Positions 1-10,949 of a DNA stretch of 64,000 bases are shown in pieces. A program made the translations under genes and the position numbers. Source of the DNA: Perkinsus olseni (taxonomy: Eukaryota; Perkinsozoa; Perkinsida; Perkinsidae); assembly GCA_013115135.1 (NCBI GenBank), contig JABANP010000098.1:62001-126000 (forward strand), read 5' to 3'. Each line of letters opens with the position of its first letter. The stretch's first letter is position 1. The notes beneath the pieces were generated by a model. The model worked only from the letters and a program-made list of their open reading frames with translations, did no database searches and was not told the origin of the DNA.

Positions 1-3000
1 AGAAGAGCTCCTGAAGATCCCTCCCGTGGCCACTCACATTACGCATAACCTTCAATACAAGGCTATCTCTGTATTTGATACCACGATGAACCTGTTGTGA
101 GAAGGAGAGCACAGAATCGACTGCGACCACCAGCCCGCCGACCAAGTCCGGCCATAACCCCGACTGCAGCATCAGCTGAGCGCTCCGCTGGTGGGTTGAC
201 ATGTTAACCATCACCTTGCAGGACGCCGGAATGGGCGAAGGTGAGGGACTCAGGAGAGGCCCACCGCCATAAGGTCAGCTCCCCACTCTGGGGTCGGGAA
301 ACTGAACCACTAGCTGCAATAGCATCGGTATGAAGTCCTCACAGAAGCACAACTCAGACTTGCAACGATCGTCAAAGGAGAAGTGATACCTGTTAGCATA
401 GGTCGCAGGTTCGATCCCTGGGCCCGGAATCTCGTCCTCCGTTATTACAGAAGCCTCAAGACCAATTGCCGACAGCTAGGTTGCTCTCTCAAGATAGTCA
501 CCAAGGCCGTCATCACACCACTCTCGGACAGGGAGTTCCTTACCTCCGGGTCGAACGATAAATTATAGAGAACCTGACCAAGCCATGCCCTCAGTCAGCC
601 TCCATTCCTCGTGCAGCACAAGTTACTAACGATGATATCAACTTGCAAGTAGCTGTCGATAGCTAGGTGACGCAAGTGAACACCATCAGCGATGCTATGA
701 TGTCCCCGAGGCCATATCCTACTATGGATGGTGGTATAAAAGCAACATGAAAGCCCTTGATGGGATATAGCAGTGCAAGGGAGCTGATACTTTCACAAAT
801 TGAAGGAATCTCAGCATGAGCGTCTCCACGAGTATTTCAAGAGGATTTCGCGGGACTCGGGAGAGTACTCCAGTCGGGCGAGCAGACGAAAGGACATCTA
901 TGGCCAGTGATGGTATACGCCTTCCTCATTCTCCTCAATAAGAACTACCTGCAAAGCCAGTACTCCTACTAAGCCCGACTTGTGGCGCAGGACACAGTTT
1001 GCAACCAACGGACGAAGCACCTGAGAATGGTGCCTTCGACCAGGCCTAGCGTTTCCGCATCACCCCAGCTTCAACCATCTGGTCCTTGGCCTCCCCGAAT
1101 ACAGACAGCTTCTTCAGAAATACCAGACAGACTCTCAAGAGAGGCTCCCAGGTTCGATCCAAGAGCCGGGCAATTAAGGTCGGTAATTTCCCATTAACCA
1201 TTTTGCCTGCGCCACCAGCTAATGCCACTGGGGCCGTTCCAGTGAGTTACTACGTTCAACTTTGACGTCCTCAGCCAGATGGAGGAGTGTCAACAGACAT
1301 ATGCGTAACAGCTTATTCTGCTTCATAACTTTTCGCTCTTCTCTTGCCAATCCGCCCGGATCCTGGGAGATCCGACACTGGTCTACCTAGAGGGCGGCAT
1401 GGGATCGGTATGGCAAGTGCGAGTCGCCATAAAGCTACTGGAGTAGAAGGGATCTTTCATGGTCTCTGATGTAACCGTTCTACCCGTGTTGAAGCGATGA
1501 CAGGGAGAGATACGACCGTTCCAGATTTCTTGAGAGTCACACTGATTCATGGAAGAAAAGACGTTTCCCAAACCACACTACTCCCTGTCTGAGTGCTCTT
1601 GCTCTTTCCTGAACCTCATGGTCGACCAGCTTAAGTGTGATGCCGCCACACTGGGATGCCGACAGCAGCGGGTGCAGAGAAGCGTAGGTAGACAGGCAGA
1701 GGAAGCAGGCACCTGAGCCAGCCATCGAGCCTAGCAGTGTGATTCGAGGTGGAGAGGGCTCTGAAACTCGCGTGCCCTTAACCGAATTCCTTGAGAGATA
1801 CCCAGAGCAAACCAAAATTCAGCCCGCTCTCGGCAGCGCGTTGTTCATCACACTCTACAGTCAACTAGTCTACTGCGTGGACGGCAGCCAGGCTGAGTAC
1901 CCGAATGAAGATCGGCAACCTGCAGCGATTACTGATAGTAGTGGGTAGATCGAAGAGCCCCATCGACTCTTCCCGGAGCACTCTCGCCAATACGGTGAGC
2001 CATGTACCTACCGGATTACGATACTCGGGCCAGCGCGTTAACTACAGTGCCGTGAGTCCCACGGAACTGCGAAGTCTGCACGAGTTACTATGAGTATGCA
2101 TGAATTTATTACAGTTGAATCCACCCTGATCGCCCTCAGTGGACATGGCCTGGCGGGAGATATACTCGAAAGTTCGGGGGTCAACACATAGCCTGACAAT
2201 AGTGGAACGATTGAGTCAAAAGGCTGCACTCTCAAAATCAGCAGAGCCCGCATGCAATACTGAAAGGTGAACGGAAAACCGTCGGCAAATAGAGTGTAAC
2301 TCCTTAAGGGTATGAGCGCCCATCTGGCAGCGAACCTCAGGAAGTAGCGAGCGCCCATAAGCTTCTCCTCCACAGTGTCTTCATAGAGCTTGTCCTTATA
2401 CCTGCACACCCCCGCCTTTACGCTCCACACACTGCTGCATTACATCTCGATGGAGCTAGGGCTGGCGTCGGGTAATAGTCGGAAAATCTATAGTAGAGAG
2501 CAGCGAACTTAGTCCGACGAGTGCTCTTTCGCCCTACTGTCTCGTAGTGGTTCACTGGTGCTTCTTCCACTGGGGGTACCTGCAGGAGAGGACGCCTCGT
2601 AAGCTCGGTTTGGATGTTCGTATAAGAGATGGTGGAATCACAACTTGCCAGGTAAAAACGAAAAGGAACTGAGGCATCCTAGGGGCTGAAATGGAGATCA
2701 TAGATCGTACTTGACGGTACGCTCCCAATACAGAGACGAGGGTGGACGCCTCAGCCGCAGCCGACTCATGCAATCAGTCCCTCTCCGACCGTGATAGGGC
2801 ACCCCTCGCTCCCGAGATATGCTCAATCAACTACGGATGTTCCTCGCGTGGCCATGCTTTAGTCAAATAGCCACCATCCCCACGTCATCACTCTAACCTG
2901 TTGTTGTCTAAGGGAGCCTTGCTTTCTACTGCTCCCCGGCCTCGCCTGCGATCCCTGATAGGCCCGCAGCGCACCCAGTAGGCGAATGAGCTCATCTCGC

Positions 3001-3659
3001 TGCTTGGGCATGATATACCTGATTACACCCTTCTCGGTACTACTCCATCTCGGGAGCGACTACTTGCTGGCTGCCTGCATCACCTGGTCAGCCTTCAGCT
3101 CCAGGTCGGCCCCAACCTCTCGAACCCTCACAGACTTCTGCCCTTATCACAAGGAAGACAATTCAATCAATCGTTGGGGAAAACAAAGAGAAAATTATCG
3201 GCTAGAGCTGGCCAGCGCGACGAGATATACCAAATTTCCCGCTCTTCTGCAAAGCGGATATCCCCTCCCATTTTAACGCACAGTGAGTTTCGATCAATCG
3301 GAGGGGTTCTCGAAAGTGTTCACAAACGAGGCAACAAATTTTTCAAGACCGAAAACCCATTCCAAGACTATTGAATCCAACCCGGAGAGGAGGAATCGAT
3401 GCCTCCGACATCCACCTGTGTTCCGAATAATGTCGCAGCGTCAGACGGCCAAAGCGTTCATGCACGAAGAGCGACTGTCTCCGAGAGTCATCCCTTGTGC
3501 TGCGCCCCACTGTACGCTACCTGGGGTGCTCTCAGTGGAGATGACCTTGCCTTTGGCGTCCATTACGCAGACGTCCTGCATGTAGTTCACGACAATAGTA
3601 CTCTCATCGGCATTCAACTCCATGCCTTTGAGACGAATCTTTCGTACTGTCCTAGACAT
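1..3659 (-). CDS. KAP3: Kinesin-associated protein 3-like (KAP3), 3' part missing
   Basis: Accessory subunit of heterotrimeric kinesin-2, an armadillo-repeat protein linking the motor to cargo in flagellar transport. Only short exons are visible, but each matches KAP3 in the right order. The start (ATG at 3659) reads MSRTVRKIRLKGMELNADES. Further exons: KDKLYEDTVEEKLMGARYF near 2340-2410, EPLLRVCLVFLKKLSVFGEA near 1160-1090, YHFSFDDRCKSELCFCEDF ending at 389, and YRDSLVLKVMRN near 80-35. These correspond to the KAP head, the conserved 'FLKKLS' repeat, the 'YH-S-DD' repeat and the 'KDPLLMKMIRN' region. The last exons lie beyond the window. The gene has many introns, so exon limits between these anchors are not fixed. 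It fits an organism with flagellated zoospores. Family call fairly sure; exact structure not. Confidence 0.8.
395..430 (+). other. tRNA-like 3' half inside a KAP3 intron
   Basis: A pol III B-box match (GGTTCGATCCC, 408-418) follows an AGGTC-type variable loop. It sits just upstream (in the gene's sense) of the KAP3 exon ending at 389, so it lies in an intron, antisense to KAP3. No intact D-arm or acceptor stem was found. It is a relic, not a tRNA gene. Confidence 0.35.
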
Positions 3660-4339
3660 GAGTGACCAAGATGTAACCTCATCGATTACCATCCAAGTTT
3701 ACTCAACGCAAGAGCTCTCGGGTGACCTCCACTGTGATGAAAGGCGCGACGGAATGAAAAACCCACGACCCTTGTTGACCAGAAAACAATCGACACAGTC
3801 TGAAGGACAGTAAGCCACAGCAGCAGAAGTATCCAGAAAATCTTCCGCGTGCGCAAACCTGACGTACTAGTACTCACCACCGGCTAGCAGAGCAGATCAT
3901 CAAAGTGTATCTGCAGGGAAGAGAGTTTTCCTCGAACTGCAACTAACGTATATATAGTAGATGGATATTTATAGAGAAATACGGAGCCGTTTAGGCCCAG
4001 ACCCGAATGGACAGCAATCAGCAGCTGTCATGAGGACCCTTCACGGAGGAATGGGTGATTCAACCACGAATATAGTATGTAAAGGGAGGGTCTACCAAAA
4101 AGAGAGGTGGATGTCTCATCATCCCTTCAGACAATGATATCCCCCTCTCCCAGGCATACGACCAGAACAGGAGCTGAACACTCAGCATAAGTCTGTTCAC
4201 AGTGGCCACTTCAGCCTGATGAGCCCTAGCAGAGTTGTGCTTGGGGTGAATGGTATACAGTATCCACGACCAGAATTATCGATGCAACAGCAGCAGACAC
4301 AAAGACCACATACTGAGTGTCGTCGAGTTGTAAAATTGC
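3660..4339. other. Intergenic: KAP3 5' flank and RING-H2 gene 1 3' flank
   Basis: No supported gene. It should hold the KAP3 promoter and the 3' end of the first RING-H2 gene, both on the minus strand. Small ORFs here lack homology or coding character. Confidence 0.4.
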
Positions 4340-5155
4340 CTACAGCTGAATAACCGTAGTACCGATGGACGTCGGCACATAGCTTGACAGATGTGACGGA
4401 CTCGACTCTCCCAGATCAGACAAATTGAATACGGTGGGCGCTCTCGACAACGGCCTCTCATCGTTCGAGGGCCCGGCAGCATTATCGTCGTTAACGGAGC
4501 TTCCACTAGGGGTCTCTGTGGTAGTAGTAGCCTGCGGGATACCGTCTTCGATATCATTACCGTTAACATCGGTCATTTGTGAACGACAGAGTGGACAGCG
4601 TAGGGAGCTCAAGACTCGATCTCTCGGTAGTATTGGCAATCCCAAATAATTAGGAGCATACATCTTCTCATAGGCCGTATCAATAACCGAGTCAATACAT
4701 TTCTCATGAAACACATGACCACATCTCAGAGTTATCAATGGATCGCCCATATCCTCTTCATCTAGACAAATCGGACATAAGTCTTCGGCACCAGTGGTAG
4801 TCGCCAGCGTAACCATAGAAGAGTTCTTGGCCGTAGCCAAGAACGACTGCTTGTCTTCTACTGTCGGCACTCTCGAGGCTGCCTCAGCGTCCTCACCCGA
4901 CAGGCCAAAATTGAGGTTGCGAATAGCCTGTTTAAAGCCGTATCTTCGGACAAGGGTAGTCAGCAGAATCGCCAGCGGCATCAGTATCCACGCTAAGCCC
5001 GCCGCGAAGGTGATGATGAGATCTGGGAAGGTCTTGTGAAGGGCGGCCAGGACGATGAACGCCGCTCCTACTCCTAGGAGACCAATCAGCCAGACCCACT
5101 TGAACCTCCTCGGCAGAGCTAGGTCAATGAGAGTCTCATTGCTTCTCTCAGGCAT
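4340..5155 (-). CDS. Two-TM RING-H2 E3 ubiquitin ligase, paralog 1
   Basis: Single-exon membrane-anchored RING-H2 protein of 271 residues from the chosen Met; a second ATG lies four codons upstream. The chosen start aligns with the starts of paralogs 2 and 3. A basic patch (LPRRFKW) precedes two hydrophobic helices at about residues 20-38 and 44-66. The RING-H2 is C-X2-C (CPIC, about 127-130), then CGHVFHEKC (145-153), then CPLC (187-190); the 33-residue stretch between the sixth and seventh zinc ligands is long. The tail is Thr/Ser-rich and ends in VIQL. Likely role: ubiquitination at an endomembrane, substrate unknown. Head of a three-gene tandem array. Its RING segment is nearly identical at DNA level to paralog 2, the rest is diverged. 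Confidence 0.85.
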   Translation of the reverse strand: MPERSNETLIDLALPRRFKWVWLIGLLGVGAAFIVLAALHKTFPDLIITFAAGLAWILMPLAILLTTLVRRYGFKQAIRNLNFGLSGEDAEAASRVPTVEDKQSFLATAKNSSMVTLATTTGAEDLCPICLDEEDMGDPLITLRCGHVFHEKCIDSVIDTAYEKMYAPNYLGLPILPRDRVLSSLRCPLCRSQMTDVNGNDIEDGIPQATTTTETPSGSSVNDDNAAGPSNDERPLSRAPTVFNLSDLGESSPSHLSSYVPTSIGTTVIQL

Positions 5156-5899
5156 TCGAGTTAGCAAACGGTGTTATTACGACGAGAACAAAGGAAACTG
5201 ACTGAAGACGGCAGATGCACACAATCAGAGACCGAACGAATGATGATGAAACGAAGAGCAGCTCCCTGTTACCAGTCACTCAACAAAACAGGTGGCGAGT
5301 TTGGAAGCAGGATGATGGTTTCACGAACGTAGGAAGAATGGTAGAGTAGGACAACCTCGTCTCGGGACCAAGCTTCATTGGTCCCATTCGAGGATAGTCA
5401 GAAGGAAGTAACCAGAGGACTCCCGCAGGCAATTCAACCGGACCCGGAACCAGCGAGAACGAACTGCGCTGCTGCCGTGTTTCGGCAGGGAATAAGGATT
5501 CACTGATAGTGCTGGCGAGGGATGGGAACCCGGAAAGATCGCACTCGGGGCCCTACTATAGACTGAAAGAATACAGATAAATAGAACAGTATAGATGATA
5601 TATAGACGAGTGTCTACCGTTGCTGCTGAGGTAGCAGCAGAGGTTGACAGGAGTACAGAAGGGAGTGAACCATCACGAGCAGGCTGGCTCGGGATGCCAT
5701 GACCAACGACAATCGGCCGACCACGTATATCGTGCGAGCGAGGCTGAGATGTTGTGAGCCCCGTTCTTCAGAGTATCTTTGCAGCCAAGATGCTTGACCA
5801 CCTCGGAAGTGGTCAGAGATGACAGCGCTGGGCTCTATCAGGGCGGCCTTGTATGGGTCTGCGAATAGAGGCAACATGTTAGTCATTGTTTGCTGACAC
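5156..5899. other. Intergenic between RING-H2 paralogs 1 and 2
   Basis: Nothing coding supported. It should contain the promoter of paralog 1 and the 3' end of paralog 2. The minus-strand ORF at 5614-5946 is out of frame with the RING genes and has no recognisable domain. Confidence 0.35.
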
Positions 5900-6697
5900 C
5901 TATAGCTGCACAACAACTGGCAAGGCGGCAACGTGAGGGGCATCACCCACTCGCGTGCCTGTTAAGTAGAATGTAGGAGGAACTCGAGCCAGCGGTCTGC
6001 TGAAGGCAGGGGATGTCTCAACAGTTGGATCGTCGTCAACGGAGCTTCCACTAGGGGTCTCTGTGGTAGTAGTAGCCTGTGGGATACCGTCTTCGATATC
6101 ATTATCGTTAACATCGGTCATTTGTGAGCGGCAGAGTGGACAGCGTAGGGAGCTCAAGACTTGATCTCTCGGTAGTATTGGTAATCCCAAATAATTAGGA
6201 GCATACATCTTCTCATAGGCGGTATCAATAACCGAGTCAATACATTTCTCATGAAACACATGACCACATCTCAGAGTTATCAATGGATCGCCCATATCCT
6301 CTTCATCTAGACAAATCGGACATAGATCTTGCGGTGCTGCCGTTGTATCAAGCGTGACTTGCGAGGCACTCTTGGCCGCCTCCAAGAAAGCCTTCTTGTC
6401 CTCGGCGGTAGGCTTCTGTTGAGTCGCTTCGGTCTCGACTTTTGGGCCCTCCCTTAGCTTTTGGATGCCCTGCCGGAATCCGTATTTCTTCGTCATTTTC
6501 ACTAACAGAATGATCACCGGCAAAGCGATCCACAGGAGTGCTACCCCAAAGGCTACAATGAGCCCTGGGAATGTCTTATGCATAGCGGCGAGAACGATGA
6601 ACGACATAGTGATGACGACTACGCCAGACAGCCAGACCCAACGGAAGTGACGAGGAAAGGAAATGTCGATGAAATCTCCTCCAACGGTCTCTGTCAT
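5900..6697 (-). CDS. Two-TM RING-H2 E3 ubiquitin ligase, paralog 2
   Basis: Same architecture as paralog 1: short N-terminus (MTETVGGDFIDISFPRHFRW), two TM helices, a linker (AEDKKAFLEAAKSASQVTLD) and a RING-H2 with CPIC, CGHVFHEKC and CPLC. The open frame extends 44 codons upstream, but the ATG at 6697 is chosen because paralogs 1 and 3 start at the equivalent position. The C-terminus ends in VVVQL, like the VIQL of paralog 1, which could be a short binding motif (inference). The RING region differs from paralog 1 at only about eight of 297 bases, while the TM and linker regions differ widely. Confidence 0.85.
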   Translation of the reverse strand: MTETVGGDFIDISFPRHFRWVWLSGVVVITMSFIVLAAMHKTFPGLIVAFGVALLWIALPVIILLVKMTKKYGFRQGIQKLREGPKVETEATQQKPTAEDKKAFLEAAKSASQVTLDTTAAPQDLCPICLDEEDMGDPLITLRCGHVFHEKCIDSVIDTAYEKMYAPNYLGLPILPRDQVLSSLRCPLCRSQMTDVNDNDIEDGIPQATTTTETPSGSSVDDDPTVETSPAFSRPLARVPPTFYLTGTRVGDAPHVAALPVVVQL

Positions 6698-7464
6698 AGG
6701 GAAGAGAGGAACACTAAGTAACTGCTCCGGAGACAGTCGACTGTTGAACTGAACAACACAATGCTGATGCTGTGGGGGTGAGACTGAATAAGGACTACCA
6801 AAATGGACGCTATATGAGAACAGCAGCAAAGGTAACGCGTGGACACATGCACAGCGAAGAGACCATCAAGACCAAGCTTCATCGGTCCAGAGAGAAACTT
6901 CACTTGTGCTGCACAGAAGTCTACCCCATTTTCATTTCAACTGGATATGATTGACCTCGTAGTCGAAGGACTCCGACAGGCCCTACCCGAAGGCTCGAGA
7001 AAACTGACGCTCTATCGTCAGGATGGGGGGGCTTCGACTAAGACCTCGAAAGTGGATCGATAAGGATAATCATCAAAGGGTCGGAACTATCATCACCCTC
7101 TGAGGAAGAGAATAGTGCCTTAAGTGTATCATAGGATGGGATAGTTATTACGACAGTATAAAAGGTCGGAACTATCATCACCTTCTATACCCAAATAGAT
7201 AGGGAATGGAGTGGTAAGAATAAACAGCATGTAATAGTGTAGTAGATGTAAGTAGCAGTAGTAGTAGTAGTAGCATAGGAGACGATAATGACGATGGAAA
7301 GGATAGAATAGGACAAAACAACGACAACAACAACGACAGCACCGGCTTCATATCATCACACTTCGCACCCTTGAAGCTGGGACAAAGGAGGCGTTTTTCA
7401 CAACCTCGAGTATGCCGGCGAGGTCTTTTTACTAGAAAATTCAGCTTCCAGTGCATAAGGACGA
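6698..7464. other. Intergenic between RING-H2 paralogs 2 and 3, with short repeats
   Basis: No supported gene. A 20-nt direct repeat (GGTCGGAACTATCATCACCY) occurs near 7079-7099 and again near 7164-7184. An AGT/AGC trinucleotide run lies at about 7250-7275. Confidence 0.5.
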
Positions 7465-8077
7465 CTAAGTGGAAGCTGATGCGACCAAGGCACACCCCTG
7501 TGTCACCATAGGCTGCCTGCAAAGAGGGCACTTGATAGAGCCGAGAACCTCATTGGTGCACTTCTTTCCTGAAGTGCTGCTTCGAGCTGTCTCATAAACC
7601 CTGCTCACAAGGGAGTCCATGCACCGCTCGTGGAAGACATGACCACACTGCTAAAGTACAGAGGGTGTCACCAATGTCGTGCTCGTCCAAACAGATCGGA
7701 CAAAGATCTTCGTATCTTGGCTCGATACTGGTGTCAACCGTGGAGATGCTCATAGAAGATTCACTCTTCACCATGTCAAGGAAGGAACTAATCTCTTCAG
7801 CTGACGGTGGAGTTAACTTCTTGGCATCTACTTCGACGCCTTCGCCCAATTCTAGATCAACAGCAGCGGCGTCTCGGCGACTCTGACGGTAAAATAGAAC
7901 TCCGACAGGGACGATAATCCAGAGAACAGTGATGGCAATGAGGACCTGTAGTGTCCATTTAGGTAGGGAGAGTGCCGCTACCAGGGCACAGCAGCCACCA
8001 CACAGAGTCAGACCGCCTAGCCAGATGAAACGATCCTTCTTGTTCAGGACCAACACGTTGGAATCGGTGAAGGGCAT
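7465..8077 (-). CDS. Two-TM RING-H2 protein, paralog 3, with a frame break in the RING
   Basis: N-terminal frame (ATG at 8077, MPFTDSNVLVLNKKDRFIWL) has the two TM helices and linker of the family, then CPICLDEHDIGDTLCTL. The frame then breaks at about 7651-7654. The expected continuation QCGHVFHERCMDSLVSRVYE...KCPLCRQ is intact in the +1 frame, ending at a TAG at 7465-7467. One base too many between TTA and CAG separates the halves, so the third to eighth zinc ligands are out of frame. Either a recent pseudogene, a frameshifted mRNA or an assembly indel. The RING half is more diverged from paralogs 1 and 2 than they are from each other. Confidence 0.7.
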
Positions 8078-8885
8078 TGGGAAAAGCTGCTCGGGCTAGC
8101 ACGCTGACAAGGCAATACTAATAGGTAAGCCGCTATCGTCAGAATACTACGTCTAAGGGCTTCAGCCGGCGATACATAGAAAGCTTTGGTGGCCATTCCC
8201 GCTCTGGTGGCGCTACTCGTTGGACGAGTACTAAAGCTCTGTCTAACTCACGCCTCGCTCTATAAAACTAGCTGCGGAATTCAGAAATGATTCTGGCAAC
8301 CCCGTTTTTTGCGTGTAAAAGTCAAGTATGGAAACGATTCCGAATTTCAGAGTTGATTTATTGAACGCCCCCTCGTTCCCAATTTGCCCTAGTCTAGTAG
8401 TCTCTGACCCTCCCTCCAGCTGCTGACCATAGTGCTCTATTCCTTCCGAGTGGTGCGCTAGACATGAAGATTGTACAGCCCAATAGCTTCATCATTGCTC
8501 AATTCCGCCGGGGCGTCAAAGAACATTTCATGCAGTTTGCAAGAAAAGAGAGTGATGATTGTGGTGGTGGTGACGGAAAGGAGTAGACCCGCCACGACCG
8601 GACTCGCCTCTCATTGTAGCTCATGATGGAACCTTCTGGGCTGCACACGGTAGTAGGCAAGCGTGTCTATACTACCTGCAGTTTGGTTGGCCTGTGCTGC
8701 TTGGGGCCGCTGTCAGTTTGGCTGGCTAAGGCTGTCGAAAGAACGCGCCACTCGTGACTCGTATGAGCTACATGCCAGAAGAGGATAATTCCGTTTCCAC
8801 TGAAAAACCACCACCGGACTTTGCGCCGTACTGGCTAGACTGGCTCATCGCTGCTTTGCCGGAGGATCGGGGATGAGGTCGTTGT
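8078..8885. other. Divergent intergenic region between RING-H2 paralog 3 and the phosphodiesterase
   Basis: The two flanking genes point away from each other, so this 0.8 kb probably carries both promoters. A TATAAAA-like word occurs near 8270. The short ORF at 8768-8968 has no supporting features. Confidence 0.4.
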
Positions 8886-10599
8886 ATGACGGTTGTAGCT
8901 TCTGATATTCTTCCAGTTTGGTTCGTCCCTCGGATGTCGGCAAGGGTCGACCTTGGAAGCGGCGACACTTCCCTTCTTGAACCAGCCGTTGATATACGGG
9001 TATCACCTCCGCCGATAGGGACCGAGGAGGGCCACCAGGTTGCGAGAATACAGGATTACTTCAACAAGCATGATTTGGAGAATCTTCTGACTGAGCTCAT
9101 GGTCGAGCTGGGAAGCCGCATGCCCGACAACCCTACCCTCTTCATGTGCACTTACATTCAGGAGTGGTTCAAATGTGTGGGGGAAACTGCTGCCGTTAAA
9201 CGCAACGCGGCCCGACGAGCGTCGACTGGTAGTCTGCAGGAGGGCCAGGCTCCGACCACCACCACGCCTGAACGTGTCAAGAATGGTCACCACGGAACGT
9301 CCAGTCCGAACCTCAATTCTCTGGCTCATGATTTCTCTAATGCTGCCCTCAAGAAAATGGTGATGGCCAGAGTGAGTTTGCAGCTGGAAAAGGAGCCAAC
9401 GTCTATTAACAGTTTCGTCATGGAATGGATGGACGATCCGGGAAGGGTGTCGAGGAGGCCCAGTCTGACGCCGAGTAGCGCACCTTCGGCTAGGAGCCGA
9501 ATCAGCACTGACCACAGTATTCTCAGTATTAATGATATGTTTAATAAGAGTCCGCTTGCGCACAGCGAAGGTTTTCCGTATCCTACAGAGGTCTGCAGCA
9601 AATCTTTGGAGGAGCTCACGTCTTGGGAGATGGACTGGCTATCACGCTCCGAGAAGGAGCTGGCCAAGAACGCCTTTAACTTGTTCCACGTCTGGGGTTG
9701 CTTCAACGAGGCTCTCTCTGGCGAGAACGTCATCGAGTTTTCCAAAATGCAGAGTTTCCTGCTGTCTGTTCTCTCCAACTACAACTCCTCGAACCCCTAC
9801 CATAACTTCAACCACGCTTACTCCGTCCTGGCTGCGGTGGGTCGGATGCTGCGGGTCTCGGGAGCCGACGTTTTCTGTTCCCCTATCGATGAGATTGCCC
9901 TCCTTGTGGGCGCCCTCACGCATGATGTAGGCCATCAAGGCTTCAACAACGACTACTACATCAAGGGCCGACATACGCTGGCGATTCGGTATAACGATAT
10001 GGCCGTTCTGGAGAACATGCACGCCGCGAAGACGTTCGAGATCCTACTTGACGATGGCAATAACTTCCTTCGTGACTGGAGTGATGAGCAGTTTGTGGAG
10101 TTCCGAAGGACGGCAATCAACGCCATTCTGGCCACTGATATGAAGGTCCACTTTGACCTCACGACCAAGCTGCAGGAACTCGGCGCCTCCCTCGGGTGAC
10201 ATCGACTACGATTCCGCTGAGAGTCGGGTGTTGGTGCACAAGTGTCTGGTGCATGCAGCGGACATCAGCAACCCTGTACTGCCTACCAAGCTGTATAGGG
10301 ATTGGTCCTATAGGGTCATGATGGAGTTCCACCATCAGGCGGAGACGGAGAAGGCCCAGGGACTCCCCTATGCTCCCTTCATGGACCATCGGCCTGACGA
10401 CGAGCTCGAGTTCGCCAAGTTGCAACTGGGGTTCATCAGCTTTGTGGCAGCTCCGTTGTGGAATGCCATGGCAGCGATCTGGGAGGATCTCGGCGGTCGG
10501 AGAGATCAGATGAGGGAGAACGAGAGGTACTTTAAGAGACTCAAAGAAGATGCAGAGAAGAAGGAGGAAGAGTTGATGCCCTCCGGCCTTCAAACGTAA
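8886..10599 (+). CDS. 3',5'-cyclic nucleotide phosphodiesterase with RIIa/DPY30-like N-terminus
   Basis: Class I PDE that hydrolyses cAMP and/or cGMP. The catalytic domain starts near residue 245: YHNFNHAYSV (H306 general acid, H310 metal ligand), the HDVGHQGFNN metal signature (H346, D347), then LVHAADISNP and an HHQAETEKA helix. The N-terminus is unusual: residues about 51-95 (QDYFNKHDLENLLTELMVEL, then RMPDNPTLF) resemble the RIIa/DPY30 docking-dimerization fold, and a weaker copy may lie at 148-183 (KMVMARVSLQLEKEPTSINS). No transmembrane segment. The frame is open to GGG at 10194-10196, meets TGA at 10197-10199, and the domain continues one base later (GDIDYDSAES). The two pieces are treated as one gene. 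Substrate specificity cannot be told. Confidence 0.85.
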
Positions 10600-10949
10600 T
10601 ATATGATTTCTGAACGGTTCTGATAGATTTGACGAATTTATGGTATGCTACTCGACTGGGCCTCAGAGAGAGTGTCAAGGAGGCCTAGTGATATCATTGA
10701 CGGCAGTAGTAGTAGCATTGTAAATAATACTATCATTTTCCGTTTGTCGAGTACTCTACATTTGCCTGCAGTTGAACAGCTATGTTGTGATATTACCAAG
10801 GAGTCTGGTTCGGAATTAAGGTGGCCTGGGAGGGCCCCATCACTAGGCTCGGGTGTCTCTGAGGAGGGGTTAGTGGGAGCCAGTGCTATGCATTCACTGA
10901 GGCCCATCGCTCTGTTGAGCTGGAGAGATCAGTTTTTTCAATTTTTCCG
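10600..10949. other. Intergenic
   Basis: Between the phosphodiesterase stop and the next gene's ATG at 10950, same strand. AT-rich stretch with a run of T near 10930. No gene supported. Confidence 0.4.

Noticed and set aside
1140..1175. tRNA B-box-like GGTTCGATCC
   Set aside because: It lies in a KAP3 exon (minus strand reads LLDRTWEPLLRVC), so the match is explained by coding sequence.
9003..10022. Long minus-strand ORFs opposite the phosphodiesterase
   Set aside because: Shadows of a high-GC coding region; no domains, and the plus strand carries the conserved PDE motifs.
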